Origin: CAWELS01 sp964468205
GTDB taxonomy: Bacteria; Acidobacteriota; Terriglobia; Bryobacterales; Bryobacteraceae
NCBI GenBank assembly: GCA_964468205.1
Contig: CAYXVG010000024.1
Location: forward strand, 29,951 to 93,950
Reading direction: 5' to 3'
Length of the DNA: 64,000 bases
The position numbers were made by a program, and so were the translations under genes. This document shows positions 18,000 through 26,351 of the stretch, piece after piece. The notes below the pieces were generated by a model that searched no databases, was not told where the DNA came from, and saw nothing but the letters and a program-made list of their open reading frames with translations. Numbering within the stretch: the first letter of the stretch is position 1; every line of letters starts with the position of its first letter.

Positions 18000-20267
18000 G
18001 TGGAACTGTGTGCGGGCAACCGCGTTGGTGATTACGAGATCCTCGGCCACATTGGCGCCGGCGGCGCCGGAAGTGTGTACCGTGTCCGCCATACCCTGAC
18101 CGACCGGATTGAGGCTATCAAGGTCCTTCACCTCGATGCCGAACATACGGCGGAGCAGGTGGAGCGGTTTGAACGGGAAATTCGTGTCCAGGCGAGCCTC
18201 CAGCATGCGAACATCGCTGCGCTATTCAACGCGCAGCGAATTGAGGGCCGGCTGGTCATGGCGATGGAGTGGATTGACGGGCCGAACCTACGGCAGCTTA
18301 TCAGTTCACGGACGCTCACGATCAAACAGGCGCTGGAGATTGGTATTCAGGCGCTGCGGGCGCTCGAATATGCACACGGCCGCGGCCTGATTCACCGCGA
18401 CATCAAGCCGGAGAACATTCTCGTCGCCCGGGACGGGACGGTGAAGCTCACCGACTTCGGCCTCGTGAAGCTAGCCCAGCGGAGTGATCTCACCCGGACG
18501 GCGGCGCCCCTCGGGTCGGTTTGGTACATTTCGCCGGAGCAGGTTCGCTCCGATAAAGTAATCGACCGGCGGGCGGACCTCTATTCCATTGGGGCCGTTC
18601 TGTATGAAATGATTGCTGGCCAGCCGCCATTTCCTGGAGAAAACTTCTACGAGTTGATGCGGGCGCACGTCGAGCGGACGCCGCCGCCCCTTGCGGGCAA
18701 GCGCGTCCCGCCGAAATTGAGCGCGGCCATCATGAAGGCTCTCGAGAAGAAGCCGGGGCGGCGTTTTCAGAGCGCTGACGAGTTTCGCGGTGAGCTGGAG
18801 CGGGTCGCCATGGGAAAGGTTACGCCAGCAGTTCCGGCGCCGCTGCGCGGCGGCGGCCGGGACATCCTGCGGCGCTGGAACGTTCCCGCCGCGGTGGCAG
18901 CGCTGGCGATTGTACTCATGATCCTGGGCGGCGTTCTCTCCGGGAAGTGGGGGCAACCCGAGCCGGAGGTTCTCACCCTGGCCGCGCCGGACGCCGGAAT
19001 CCGTCCGCCGTCGTTCGCTTACCGGCGGAGCGTTCCCGCGGCCCAGGGAGCCGAGGCAGCGGAAGTGGCCTCTCCTCGTGCGGGTTCACCGAAGGCGAGG
19101 AAGCCGGCTGCGACGGACGCCCAATCGGAGGAAAGTGCCAGGGAGGAGAGCCTGAGCGGGTGGGAAGACCTGTTACCCGAGCCTATTCCCGCGGAGAACC
19201 TGATGGCGCTTGCTCCCCGCCCGCAGTTTGTTGAAGCCGAGGATCTAGCTCCGGAACCCGGGCTCGAATTGACCACCTCCTTCGAGGCGGGAGAGGAAGC
19301 CGTCGGCTTGGCGCTCAGCCCGAGCGGCAATCTTACCGCCGCGTTCGGAACGGATGGAGTGATGGTATGGGAAGCCGGATCCGGAGAAGTGGTGCTTGAT
19401 ACTAGGAAGTTTGGCGAGAACTCGACTGCGGCCGTGATATCTCCGGCGGACGACCGGATTTACACCGGCGACCGCAACGGAACCGTTCGCGTCTGGGCGC
19501 CGGGTAGCGAGGAAGAACTTGCCGCTCTGGGCCACGAAACAGCGGTTACGGCACTGGCGCTTGATGACGAAGGCACGACGTTGATTGTGAGTCTGGACGA
19601 CCGAACCATTCATTTCTGGCGGCAGAATCCATCCGACGGCCGGTATTCCCGGGTATACCGCTCGTTGCGGCGAAGGAGCGCGGCGCCCGCGGCGATCTCC
19701 TATAACCGGAAGACGAATGGGCTGGCGGCGGTGGCCAACGACAGCCAGATCCAGCTTTGGCAGGCTCCGGGTGGCGGTAAGCCGTGGCGTCTCGAGTCCG
19801 GAAACGGCCGCTTTTCAGAGGTGGCGATCAGCACGGACGGGCTACTGCTCGCCGCGTCCGGCCGGGCCGGCGTCGCCCTGTGGGATCTGCCAAGCAGGAA
19901 GCGGCTGGCCAGTCTTCCGACCGGTGGCCAGAAACACGCTATTGGCTTCTCCACTTCAGGGCGCTGCATTGCCGCTGCCGGTGGGGGACGGACCGTTCGA
20001 GTTTGGGAGGTCGCCGGCGCAGTGCCCGTGGCCGAAGCGGTGACCGGCTCTGTTGTCGCCGGCGTGTCGCTGAGCAGGGACGCGAGAAGTGTTGCGGCGC
20101 TGGATCGTTCCCGGCGGGTCTACCTGTGGAGGTTGAGCCCGACCGCCCGCGCGAAGCTGGATCAACCGTTTACCCGCGGGGAAGTCAACGAACTCCTGAC
20201 TGGCCAGCCTGATCCTCCACCGGCCAGACGAGGGTTCTTCGGACGGATATCTGACGCCTTTCAGTAG
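18000..20267 (+). CDS. Transmembrane Ser/Thr protein kinase with WD40 propeller
   Basis: A 755-residue PknB-type kinase. The catalytic core (residues about 12-270) has a glycine loop GAGGAGSVY, ATP-binding lysine 41 (AIKVL), catalytic aspartate 134 in HRDIKPEN and the metal-binding DFG at 152-154, so it should be active. A transmembrane helix follows at about 294-314, then a low-complexity linker and a C-terminal domain of seven WD-like blades (strands ending VMVWE, VRVWA, IHFWR, IQLWQ, VALWD, VRVWE, VYLWR), enough for one closed propeller outside the membrane. GTG 18000 is the start. It converges with a predicted pseudokinase. Confidence 0.88.
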   Translation: MELCAGNRVGDYEILGHIGAGGAGSVYRVRHTLTDRIEAIKVLHLDAEHTAEQVERFEREIRVQASLQHANIAALFNAQRIEGRLVMAMEWIDGPNLRQLISSRTLTIKQALEIGIQALRALEYAHGRGLIHRDIKPENILVARDGTVKLTDFGLVKLAQRSDLTRTAAPLGSVWYISPEQVRSDKVIDRRADLYSIGAVLYEMIAGQPPFPGENFYELMRAHVERTPPPLAGKRVPPKLSAAIMKALEKKPGRRFQSADEFRGELERVAMGKVTPAVPAPLRGGGRDILRRWNVPAAVAALAIVLMILGGVLSGKWGQPEPEVLTLAAPDAGIRPPSFAYRRSVPAAQGAEAAEVASPRAGSPKARKPAATDAQSEESAREESLSGWEDLLPEPIPAENLMALAPRPQFVEAEDLAPEPGLELTTSFEAGEEAVGLALSPSGNLTAAFGTDGVMVWEAGSGEVVLDTRKFGENSTAAVISPADDRIYTGDRNGTVRVWAPGSEEELAALGHETAVTALALDDEGTTLIVSLDDRTIHFWRQNPSDGRYSRVYRSLRRRSAAPAAISYNRKTNGLAAVANDSQIQLWQAPGGGKPWRLESGNGRFSEVAISTDGLLLAASGRAGVALWDLPSRKRLASLPTGGQKHAIGFSTSGRCIAAAGGGRTVRVWEVAGAVPVAEAVTGSVVAGVSLSRDARSVAALDRSRRVYLWRLSPTARAKLDQPFTRGEVNELLTGQPDPPPARRGFFGRISDAFQ

Positions 20268-20268
20268 T

Positions 20269-20295
20269 TTAGGCGGCGTCCGGAACGGCGCCTAA
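20269..20295. terminator. Possible bidirectional hairpin between convergent kinase genes
   Basis: TTAGGCG at 20269-20275 pairs with CGCCTAA at 20289-20295, and the inner CGT/ACG adds three pairs. It lies just after the kinase stop and before the pseudokinase stop. There is no T-run, so intrinsic termination is uncertain. Confidence 0.35.
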
Positions 20296-20308
20296 TCGCA
20301 AAGCGTGT

Positions 20309-21403
20309 CTAACCTTGGAAGATAACCATTCCGGCGAGGAATATGAGAACGCCCAGGCTCACGCCGGCAATGGCGATGCCCGCCATTCGCTCCCAGTCAC
20401 CCGATTCCTGGATGAACCGGTCTGAGAGCATTGGGAGATCAGGCGGTATCGGTGTGGGCGTGACGGCTACCGGTAGCGGCGTTTCTTCCACGGGTTCGTT
20501 TCGCAAAGGAGCGATTTGTTCGACCGCGGGCTCCGGAATAGCGTCGAGCGATCGGGTGACTTCCGCGCTAGCTTCCCCCATAAGAGCGTCCCGGAACTGA
20601 GCCGCGCTCTGAAAGCGGTCTCCCGGATCCTTTGCCAGCGAACGCCGAATAATCTCTTCGAGTCCCGGGGAAATCATCTCATTCAACTCGCGCGGGAACG
20701 GCACCGGATCCTCGACATGGGCCAGCATGACGTCAAAATCCCGTTTCCGCTCGTAGGGCCGCTCTCCGGTAACGGCTTCAAAAAGGACGACTCCCAGGGC
20801 GTAGAGATCGCTACGCTCCTCAGCTTGCGACAAACCCCGGACATGCTCGGGCGCCATGTAGTGGACCGAGGCCATCACGACCCCGGTACCGGTAAGCCGG
20901 GGATCGGCCGGACTGCGGGCAAGATCGAACCCGGTCAGTTTGATGACGCCACTCTCGGTTATCAGCAGGCGGGCCGGAGTGATGTCGCGATGGAGCACGC
21001 CCCGGCCGTGAACGTGTTGCAACGCCTGGAGCGCTTGGCCAATATAGTCAATCGTCTGCGGAACTGTCAGGGGGCCGCCGGCGAGTTTCGACTCGAGCGA
21101 TTGGCCCTCCACCCATTCCCGGGTCATCACCAGTTCGCCGTCAATCCGCCGGACCGAGTAGAATTGGGCCACATTGGGGTGCGACAGGCTGGCATGGAGC
21201 TTGGCCTCGCGGAGGAAACGCTGGAGAGAGTCGTTGTCGCTTTGGAGGTGCTCGGGGACAACTTTCAGGTACTCGAGACGCTCACTGACCACATCGCGGA
21301 CGATATAGGCGATGCTCCGCCTGGAGGGCCTCAGAATTCTGACGAATTCCAGTCCGTCATGTACTTGCCCAACTGAGAATCTCATGTCCAGTTTTCCGGG
21401 CAA
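20309..21403 (-). CDS. Predicted tail-anchored pseudokinase (Ser/Thr kinase fold)
   Basis: A 364-residue protein that aligns along the PknB-type fold (EGQSLESKL, ERSDLYALGVVLFEAVTG) but has lost key residues. The glycine loop is replaced by ILRPSRRSIAY. Lysine 47 (EYLKVV) and the HRD aspartate 140 remain, but HRDIKPEN reads HRDITPAR, losing the lysine and the metal-binding asparagine, and DFG reads GFD at 158-160. A single hydrophobic helix at the extreme C-terminus (about 340-362) would anchor it with the fold in the cytosol. It probably acts as a binding or scaffold protein. It is divergent from the protease-nuclease gene and convergent with an active kinase. Confidence 0.8.
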   Translation of the reverse strand: MPGKLDMRFSVGQVHDGLEFVRILRPSRRSIAYIVRDVVSERLEYLKVVPEHLQSDNDSLQRFLREAKLHASLSHPNVAQFYSVRRIDGELVMTREWVEGQSLESKLAGGPLTVPQTIDYIGQALQALQHVHGRGVLHRDITPARLLITESGVIKLTGFDLARSPADPRLTGTGVVMASVHYMAPEHVRGLSQAEERSDLYALGVVLFEAVTGERPYERKRDFDVMLAHVEDPVPFPRELNEMISPGLEEIIRRSLAKDPGDRFQSAAQFRDALMGEASAEVTRSLDAIPEPAVEQIAPLRNEPVEETPLPVAVTPTPIPPDLPMLSDRFIQESGDWERMAGIAIAGVSLGVLIFLAGMVIFQG

Positions 21404-21723
21404 CCGGCTTGTCGGAACAGCCGCACGACTACCCTATCTTCTGGATCGGCCGCCACCCTAGTTAGAAACATGAGGAAGATCCCCGAGATCATTACCGGGG
21501 TTTTCCTACGACTGCCCGTACGGAGGTACCGCTGACAATCCAGCACTACGACAGGGCCAGCCGCTGGGCCAAGCCCAACCAAGAAACCTCTCCCGGAAGA
21601 AATATCCGGAACAACCCCCGAAGACACACCCGAAGAAATACCTTGCAAATTAAACGGGCGAAGATTACCATAATGTCGCTCACGTGCGATTCGAATTCGT
21701 CGGGTCGCACCAAAGGAGGGGAA
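21404..21723. other. 320-bp divergent intergenic region
   Basis: No gene seen. It must hold the promoters of the pseudokinase (leftward) and the protease-nuclease (rightward). CCCCG and CGGGG around 21482-21501 could form a 5-bp hairpin followed by TTTT. The sequence is less GC-rich than its neighbours, with several CCCGAAGA-like runs at 21595-21640, and TACCATAAT near 21667 is a possible -10 region for the rightward gene. Confidence 0.4.
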
Positions 21724-23550
21724 ATGCCGAAGCTGTGTCCAGGGAAGTCAAAATACGTCAAAGATCAGTCTGAGTTGGGAGAAACCGAGTTCCGGCGGCT
21801 TGTTCAGTACCGGGCCAAGAGGCTACTCAAACCGTCGGTCCGGTTGTCCACGGAGGGGCAGCGCAAGGAGGCCGAGAAGAACCTCGAGAAAGTCCACCTC
21901 GAGCCGGACTTCTTGCCGGCGGCCTTTCTGACGCTGGGCAGCGCAAGGGCAAACGCCGTCTGCCGAATGCGCACCCGTACGTCATTGGGAACCGGTTTCC
22001 TGGTTGCCCGCGGATTCCTCATGACGAACAACCATGTCATCGGGAGCCAGGCGGAGGCCGAGGGCAGCGTCGCGGAATTCGATTTCGAGAAGGGCGTGGC
22101 TCCCCGGGTGGTAACCTTGCAGCCAGCGCGGTTGTTCCTGACCGACGAGGCCCTCGATTTCACCATCGTCGCGTGCGACGACGCGCCACTTTCCGATATC
22201 GAACCAATTCGTTTGCTGCGTAATCCGCAGACCGTGACCCGGCACGAGCGAGTGAACATTATTCAGCACCCGAGCGGCCGGCCGAAGGAGATCGCGATTC
22301 ACGACAATCGGGTCACTCGGATCCGGACTAATGTGATTCTCTATACAACCGACACCGAGCCGGGTTCCTCCGGATCCCCGGTGTTCACCAATGAGTGGGA
22401 CCTCGTCGCCCTGCATCACGCGGGTGAAAAGCTACCCGGCGGGGGCGCTGAGAACGAGGGGATTCGCATTGCCGCCATCGTCGCTCATCTGCTGAACCGG
22501 TCGACTGCGGAAGTGTCCAGCGAGGGTCTCCAGGAAGTGCTGAGCACGGTCACCGACACCTCTCCGTTTCTTGGTTTCTTTGACTTCCACGGGGTGGCGG
22601 AACCCGGCAGTCTGGAGATCGAAGTCCCGGATTTTCGGGGGGCGGCCGATTTCGCGGACGTGGGGGTGTGGAACATCGAACACTTCAACGATACCGTGCC
22701 GGATCAGAGAGTCAACGACGTTGCCGATGTTCTGGAGAATCTCTCGATGGATGCAATGGGTCTGACAGAGGTGCAGGCGGGCGCGATGGAACGCCTAACC
22801 GGCGAGTTGAATGCCAGGGGCGGCAACACGGGATTCGTGTCCCTCAATGTTGCGGGCAGGCAGGACCTTGCGGTGTTGTTCGACCGGAATACCACGAAGG
22901 TGAAGCTGCTGACTGACCTCGCTGACCGCTATCGGGAACAGTTGGAGGCCCGCACCGCCGATGGTAAGACCGCGTTTCCGCGGCCGCCTCTCTTTGCCGA
23001 GTGCGTGGTCCAGGACGACAACGAGAATGACGTTAGATTCGTGATGGCGCTTGTCCACCTCAAGGCTTTCGGGGACGCTCAGAGCCGGGCTAGAAGGAGG
23101 CTCGCATCCGAGAAACTGGCGGAGATTGTCGCCGACTTGCGGGGGCGGGGGCACTCGGTCGTGCTGGGCGGCGATTTCAACGAACGGCTCGACACGAATG
23201 TCCTGCAGGACCTGAAGGACTCGCCGGATCTTTTCAGTATGACCGCGGACGACGCCAGCGGGGACGCCATTTCCTACGTCGGCGCAAGCCACCGGTCGCT
23301 AATCGACCATATCCTCGTGAGTAACGATGTGGAACTCGGAGAGATCAGCGGCGACGACGCCGCCATCGTCCGGCTGGACAAATCCGTCCGCGACTTCGCC
23401 GACCGGGTCTCGGATCATGTGCCGGTGGTCTTCCGTATGGTGATGCGCGACGAACCGATCCCGCTCCCGGGTGCTGGAAACGGCGAAAAGATCGAGATTC
23501 CGATTCCGGAAGACGCAGCCGCCGTGCATGTCACGTTCGCATCCGAATAG
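21724..23550 (+). CDS. Trypsin-like serine protease fused to EEP-family nuclease/phosphatase
   Basis: A 608-residue protein with no signal peptide or membrane helix. After an ~75-residue basic N-terminal segment comes a chymotrypsin-fold protease with His104 (TNNHVIG), Asp145 (LDFTIV) and Ser216 (GSSGSPV), a complete triad. From about residue 315 it is an endonuclease/exonuclease/phosphatase domain: WNIEHF, Glu349 (LTEVQ), GGDFNERLD with Asp484/Asn486, IDHILVS with Asp528/His529 and SDHVPVVF with Asp564/His565, so all core metal and catalytic positions are present. AGGAGG lies 5-6 nt before ATG 21724, fixing that start over TTG 21643. Both activities are predicted; target and trigger are unknown. 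Confidence 0.88.
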   Translation: MPKLCPGKSKYVKDQSELGETEFRRLVQYRAKRLLKPSVRLSTEGQRKEAEKNLEKVHLEPDFLPAAFLTLGSARANAVCRMRTRTSLGTGFLVARGFLMTNNHVIGSQAEAEGSVAEFDFEKGVAPRVVTLQPARLFLTDEALDFTIVACDDAPLSDIEPIRLLRNPQTVTRHERVNIIQHPSGRPKEIAIHDNRVTRIRTNVILYTTDTEPGSSGSPVFTNEWDLVALHHAGEKLPGGGAENEGIRIAAIVAHLLNRSTAEVSSEGLQEVLSTVTDTSPFLGFFDFHGVAEPGSLEIEVPDFRGAADFADVGVWNIEHFNDTVPDQRVNDVADVLENLSMDAMGLTEVQAGAMERLTGELNARGGNTGFVSLNVAGRQDLAVLFDRNTTKVKLLTDLADRYREQLEARTADGKTAFPRPPLFAECVVQDDNENDVRFVMALVHLKAFGDAQSRARRRLASEKLAEIVADLRGRGHSVVLGGDFNERLDTNVLQDLKDSPDLFSMTADDASGDAISYVGASHRSLIDHILVSNDVELGEISGDDAAIVRLDKSVRDFADRVSDHVPVVFRMVMRDEPIPLPGAGNGEKIEIPIPEDAAAVHVTFASE

Positions 23551-23619
23551 CCCGGCCGTGGGGCGGTGTCCTGGGGACCGGCCAAAATACTCGGTCGCCG
23601 GAGGATCCGCCCCACGCGC

Positions 23620-24501
23620 CTATTTCAGCCGGTGGCTTAGGAACCAGTTGTAGAGGTCCCACCCTTCGTAGACCCGTGTCCAGACGTCGTGCGGACGGTC
23701 TTCGTGGACGGTGAATCGCACATCGGAGTGGCCCGCCTCCTCGAGGCCGCGGGCCGAGGCGAGGACCCACTCCGGCAGAACGACGCGGTCCTTGCCTCCC
23801 GTGAAGATCCAGATGGGGAGTTGTGCCGCCGCGATGCGCCCGAGCGTCTCCGGATTGGCGGCGCCGCAGACCGGCGCGGCCGCCGCCCAGCGGTGCGGGT
23901 GCGACGCGGCGAAGTGCCACGTTCCGTACCCGCCGTAGCTGAGTCCCGTGACATATAGCCGCTCGGGGTCGGCGCGCCTTTCCTTGAGGGTCCGGTCCAC
24001 CATACTCATGACGTCCCGTTCGTAGACCCACCAGCCCTGGGGCGGTCCGTGCCCATCCCAGACCGGATCTTTTCCCACGGCGTCACGAGTGAGCGATACA
24101 GGCCCCGAGGTACTCTGAGGCCTCCGCGCACGGGTTGTCTCGCGGACGCGCCTCGTCTCTTCGGTGAACTCGGGCATTTGCGGTGAAATCATGATGAACG
24201 GCAGGTCCCGGCTTTTTACCCAGGCCTCTTTCAACGGGCCGTGCTTGAGCAGCACGGGCAAGTCTTCGCGGCCGTCACCGCGCTCGCCGCCTCCGTGCAG
24301 GAACAAAATCACCGGCCACAACCGTCCGGTCTCTGTCTCGTAGCCCTTTGGGAGGAAGAGGTAGTAGTCGCGGGTTTCTCCGGTCGCTTCGCTCGTGAAG
24401 CTCTGCCGGAGAAGTTGCGCCTCGCTCCGCCCGTCGATCTCCGCGGCAGGCAGCGCTGCCGCGGCGGCCAGCACGGTAATCGCAAGCAGAATTGGTGTCA
24501 T
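23620..24501 (-). CDS. Secreted alpha/beta-hydrolase (esterase/peptidase-like)
   Basis: A 293-residue protein with a signal peptide (cleavage near PAAEID). It shows the nucleophile elbow GLSYGG at about 188, FLHGGG forming the oxyanion hole at about 68, an acid in GGKDRVV at about 238 and a histidine in RPHDVW at about 270. This is the layout of the COG4099/PHB-depolymerase-like esterases that remove acyl groups from plant polysaccharides. Its ATG overlaps the stop of the upstream glycosidase gene (ATGA), so they are one operon and probably act on the same polymer. Confidence 0.82.
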   Translation of the reverse strand: MTPILLAITVLAAAAALPAAEIDGRSEAQLLRQSFTSEATGETRDYYLFLPKGYETETGRLWPVILFLHGGGERGDGREDLPVLLKHGPLKEAWVKSRDLPFIMISPQMPEFTEETRRVRETTRARRPQSTSGPVSLTRDAVGKDPVWDGHGPPQGWWVYERDVMSMVDRTLKERRADPERLYVTGLSYGGYGTWHFAASHPHRWAAAAPVCGAANPETLGRIAAAQLPIWIFTGGKDRVVLPEWVLASARGLEEAGHSDVRFTVHEDRPHDVWTRVYEGWDLYNWFLSHRLK

Positions 24502-26303
24502 TGCTGGATCCTCGACGCCCCTTTCGGGACGATCTTGAATGCGACGTCGTTACCGATGTGGTTCGCGTGTCCCCGCTCGGTTCTCAGTTCGGGAATGACG
24601 AACGTGAGCCTGCCCGCGGTGGTTTCCACTGTTGCCGGATCGAGATAAGCGCCTCTCCAGGTGCGGTAGAGGTACACATCGTAAGCGCCGTCCGGCAAAC
24701 CTTCCACGACGACGGTTTCATTAGCGGCGCCGGCCAAGGTGTTCACCACCCAGCCGACGGTCATTCCCTCGCTCGTCAAAGCCCATCCGTCGCCATCGGA
24801 CATCGTCACCGCAACCGGTTTCCAGCTAGCGGCGGCGAAATCGATGTCGCTGACGAAATGTGCGAAATGGAGCATCGTGTTCGTAACCACTCCGTCGTTG
24901 ATGAAGTCGCCGTAGGACCACCAGAACGGGGTGGCACAGAGGCCGGTCGCCATGCTGGTCCAAATCGCATTATGGTAGATCGCCACATACTCCGGCATGC
25001 CGGGTTCGTAATATGTGTGATCGTAGCCGGTCTCTCCGTTAATGAGCGGCTTCTCGAATCCCTTCCACAGATCCTGGTTCTGCTTCACGTAGTTGAGGTA
25101 GCTATAGCGGACGGGGTCTTCATTCACGCGGTCCGGCTTACCAGCCTCGGGCATGGGGTGGCCCTGCGCCTCGTAGATCTCACGGGCCGCAACGTCGAAT
25201 ATGGCGTACCCCTCCGCCCACCACTGATCGATGCCTCCGCTCCGGGTGCCGGTGGTGGGCCGGCCGTAAGGATCGTTAGCTTTGAACCACTCATGGATCT
25301 TGCGGGACCATTCATTAGCAGTCTCCTCGCGGTCGCGGAAGCCCTCCGTGCCATTGATCTCGTCCACCAGGAACCAGAGGAAGAGCGAACGGCTGTAGCC
25401 CCAGCGGGCGACGATGTAGCGATAGAGCTTCTCTTGGTATTTCCATGCTTCGTCGCTGGCGAACCAGTCCTCTGCCTTGGCGATCAGACTGTACGGATTG
25501 TTGCGATAGCGGGCATTACCGCCGCCCCACACAGCGCGCGAGATGTAGGAGTGAAACCAGATGTTCCAACTGATACGGAGATCCCGCTCCTCGCACCACT
25601 CGAACAGTTCGTCAAGCCGGCCGGCGCGGTTCTGATCATAGCGGCCGAGTCCGCTGCCCATGGTTTCAAGCGGGGTGTGGAAGAAGCTGATGAAATTCGC
25701 TCCGTGCAGTTTGAGATCGTCGAGGCCGGCTTCGGTGATGCGGCCCTGCTGGAACTCCTCGTAGGAGTCGTTGTACCACATGCCGACGCCGTAAAACGAC
25801 GTTCCGTCCGCGTGCCGGAGGTACCGTTTGTTCGGCGCAATTGAGATGTGTCCGAGATGCTCCGATTCCACCGCCTGAAAGCTCCCGGCGCCGCTTTGCG
25901 CCGTGCCCGTCCGGTCGCGCGCCTTCACCACGTATCGCCACGCTCCCGTCTCCGGAGGAGAGAACCGTACCATCCACAAAGCGCTCCAACTCGATGGGTT
26001 GTAGAAGCCCCAGATCTTCCAGACCTTGCCCGAGGGAGCGGTGAACTCCGCCCAGAGGTCGATCTCGTCGGGATCGAAAGGATTCGCGTACTCCGCTTGC
26101 ATATCGATCTGGAGCTCGAACTTTTCGTAGCGGCCGACAACGGCGGGCGCCGGTTCTAGTTGCGGGCCCCCGGGGATTCGAATGGCTGGGGGCAGGTCTC
26201 TCGCGGGCTCCACCGAGAGGAATTCCGGTCCCGCGGCTGCAGCCGCAACCGCCAGCAGTAAGAAAGAAGACAAGCATCTCCACTTCATCATGTTCAACAT
26301 CAT
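24498..26303 (-). CDS. Secreted DUF5060-containing glycoside-hydrolase-like protein
   Basis: A 601-residue protein with a signal peptide rich in alanine. Residues about 45-125 match the DUF5060 immunoglobulin-like domain (YEKFELQ, NPFDP, WKIWGFYN) found before TIM-barrel glycosidases. The central region resembles the DUF4038/GH-A type barrel, with NGETGYDHTYY as a likely active-site strand, and a small beta-domain ends it. Several ATGs are possible (26303, 26300, 26291, 26288). A purine-rich AAAGAG precedes the first, which I chose. It is coupled to the esterase gene and divergent from the acyl-CoA ligase. The substrate is unknown. Confidence 0.75.
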   Translation of the reverse strand: MMLNMMKWRCLSSFLLLAVAAAAAGPEFLSVEPARDLPPAIRIPGGPQLEPAPAVVGRYEKFELQIDMQAEYANPFDPDEIDLWAEFTAPSGKVWKIWGFYNPSSWSALWMVRFSPPETGAWRYVVKARDRTGTAQSGAGSFQAVESEHLGHISIAPNKRYLRHADGTSFYGVGMWYNDSYEEFQQGRITEAGLDDLKLHGANFISFFHTPLETMGSGLGRYDQNRAGRLDELFEWCEERDLRISWNIWFHSYISRAVWGGGNARYRNNPYSLIAKAEDWFASDEAWKYQEKLYRYIVARWGYSRSLFLWFLVDEINGTEGFRDREETANEWSRKIHEWFKANDPYGRPTTGTRSGGIDQWWAEGYAIFDVAAREIYEAQGHPMPEAGKPDRVNEDPVRYSYLNYVKQNQDLWKGFEKPLINGETGYDHTYYEPGMPEYVAIYHNAIWTSMATGLCATPFWWSYGDFINDGVVTNTMLHFAHFVSDIDFAAASWKPVAVTMSDGDGWALTSEGMTVGWVVNTLAGAANETVVVEGLPDGAYDVYLYRTWRGAYLDPATVETTAGRLTFVIPELRTERGHANHIGNDVAFKIVPKGASRIQQ

Positions 26304-26351
26304 ATGCTCTTTTCTGCTGGCAGCGGAGGGCGTGCCGCTATAATCTGCTCC

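Noticed and set aside
17886..18206. Minus-strand frame over the kinase start.
   Set aside because: It overlaps the kinase N-terminus, whose motifs are clear.
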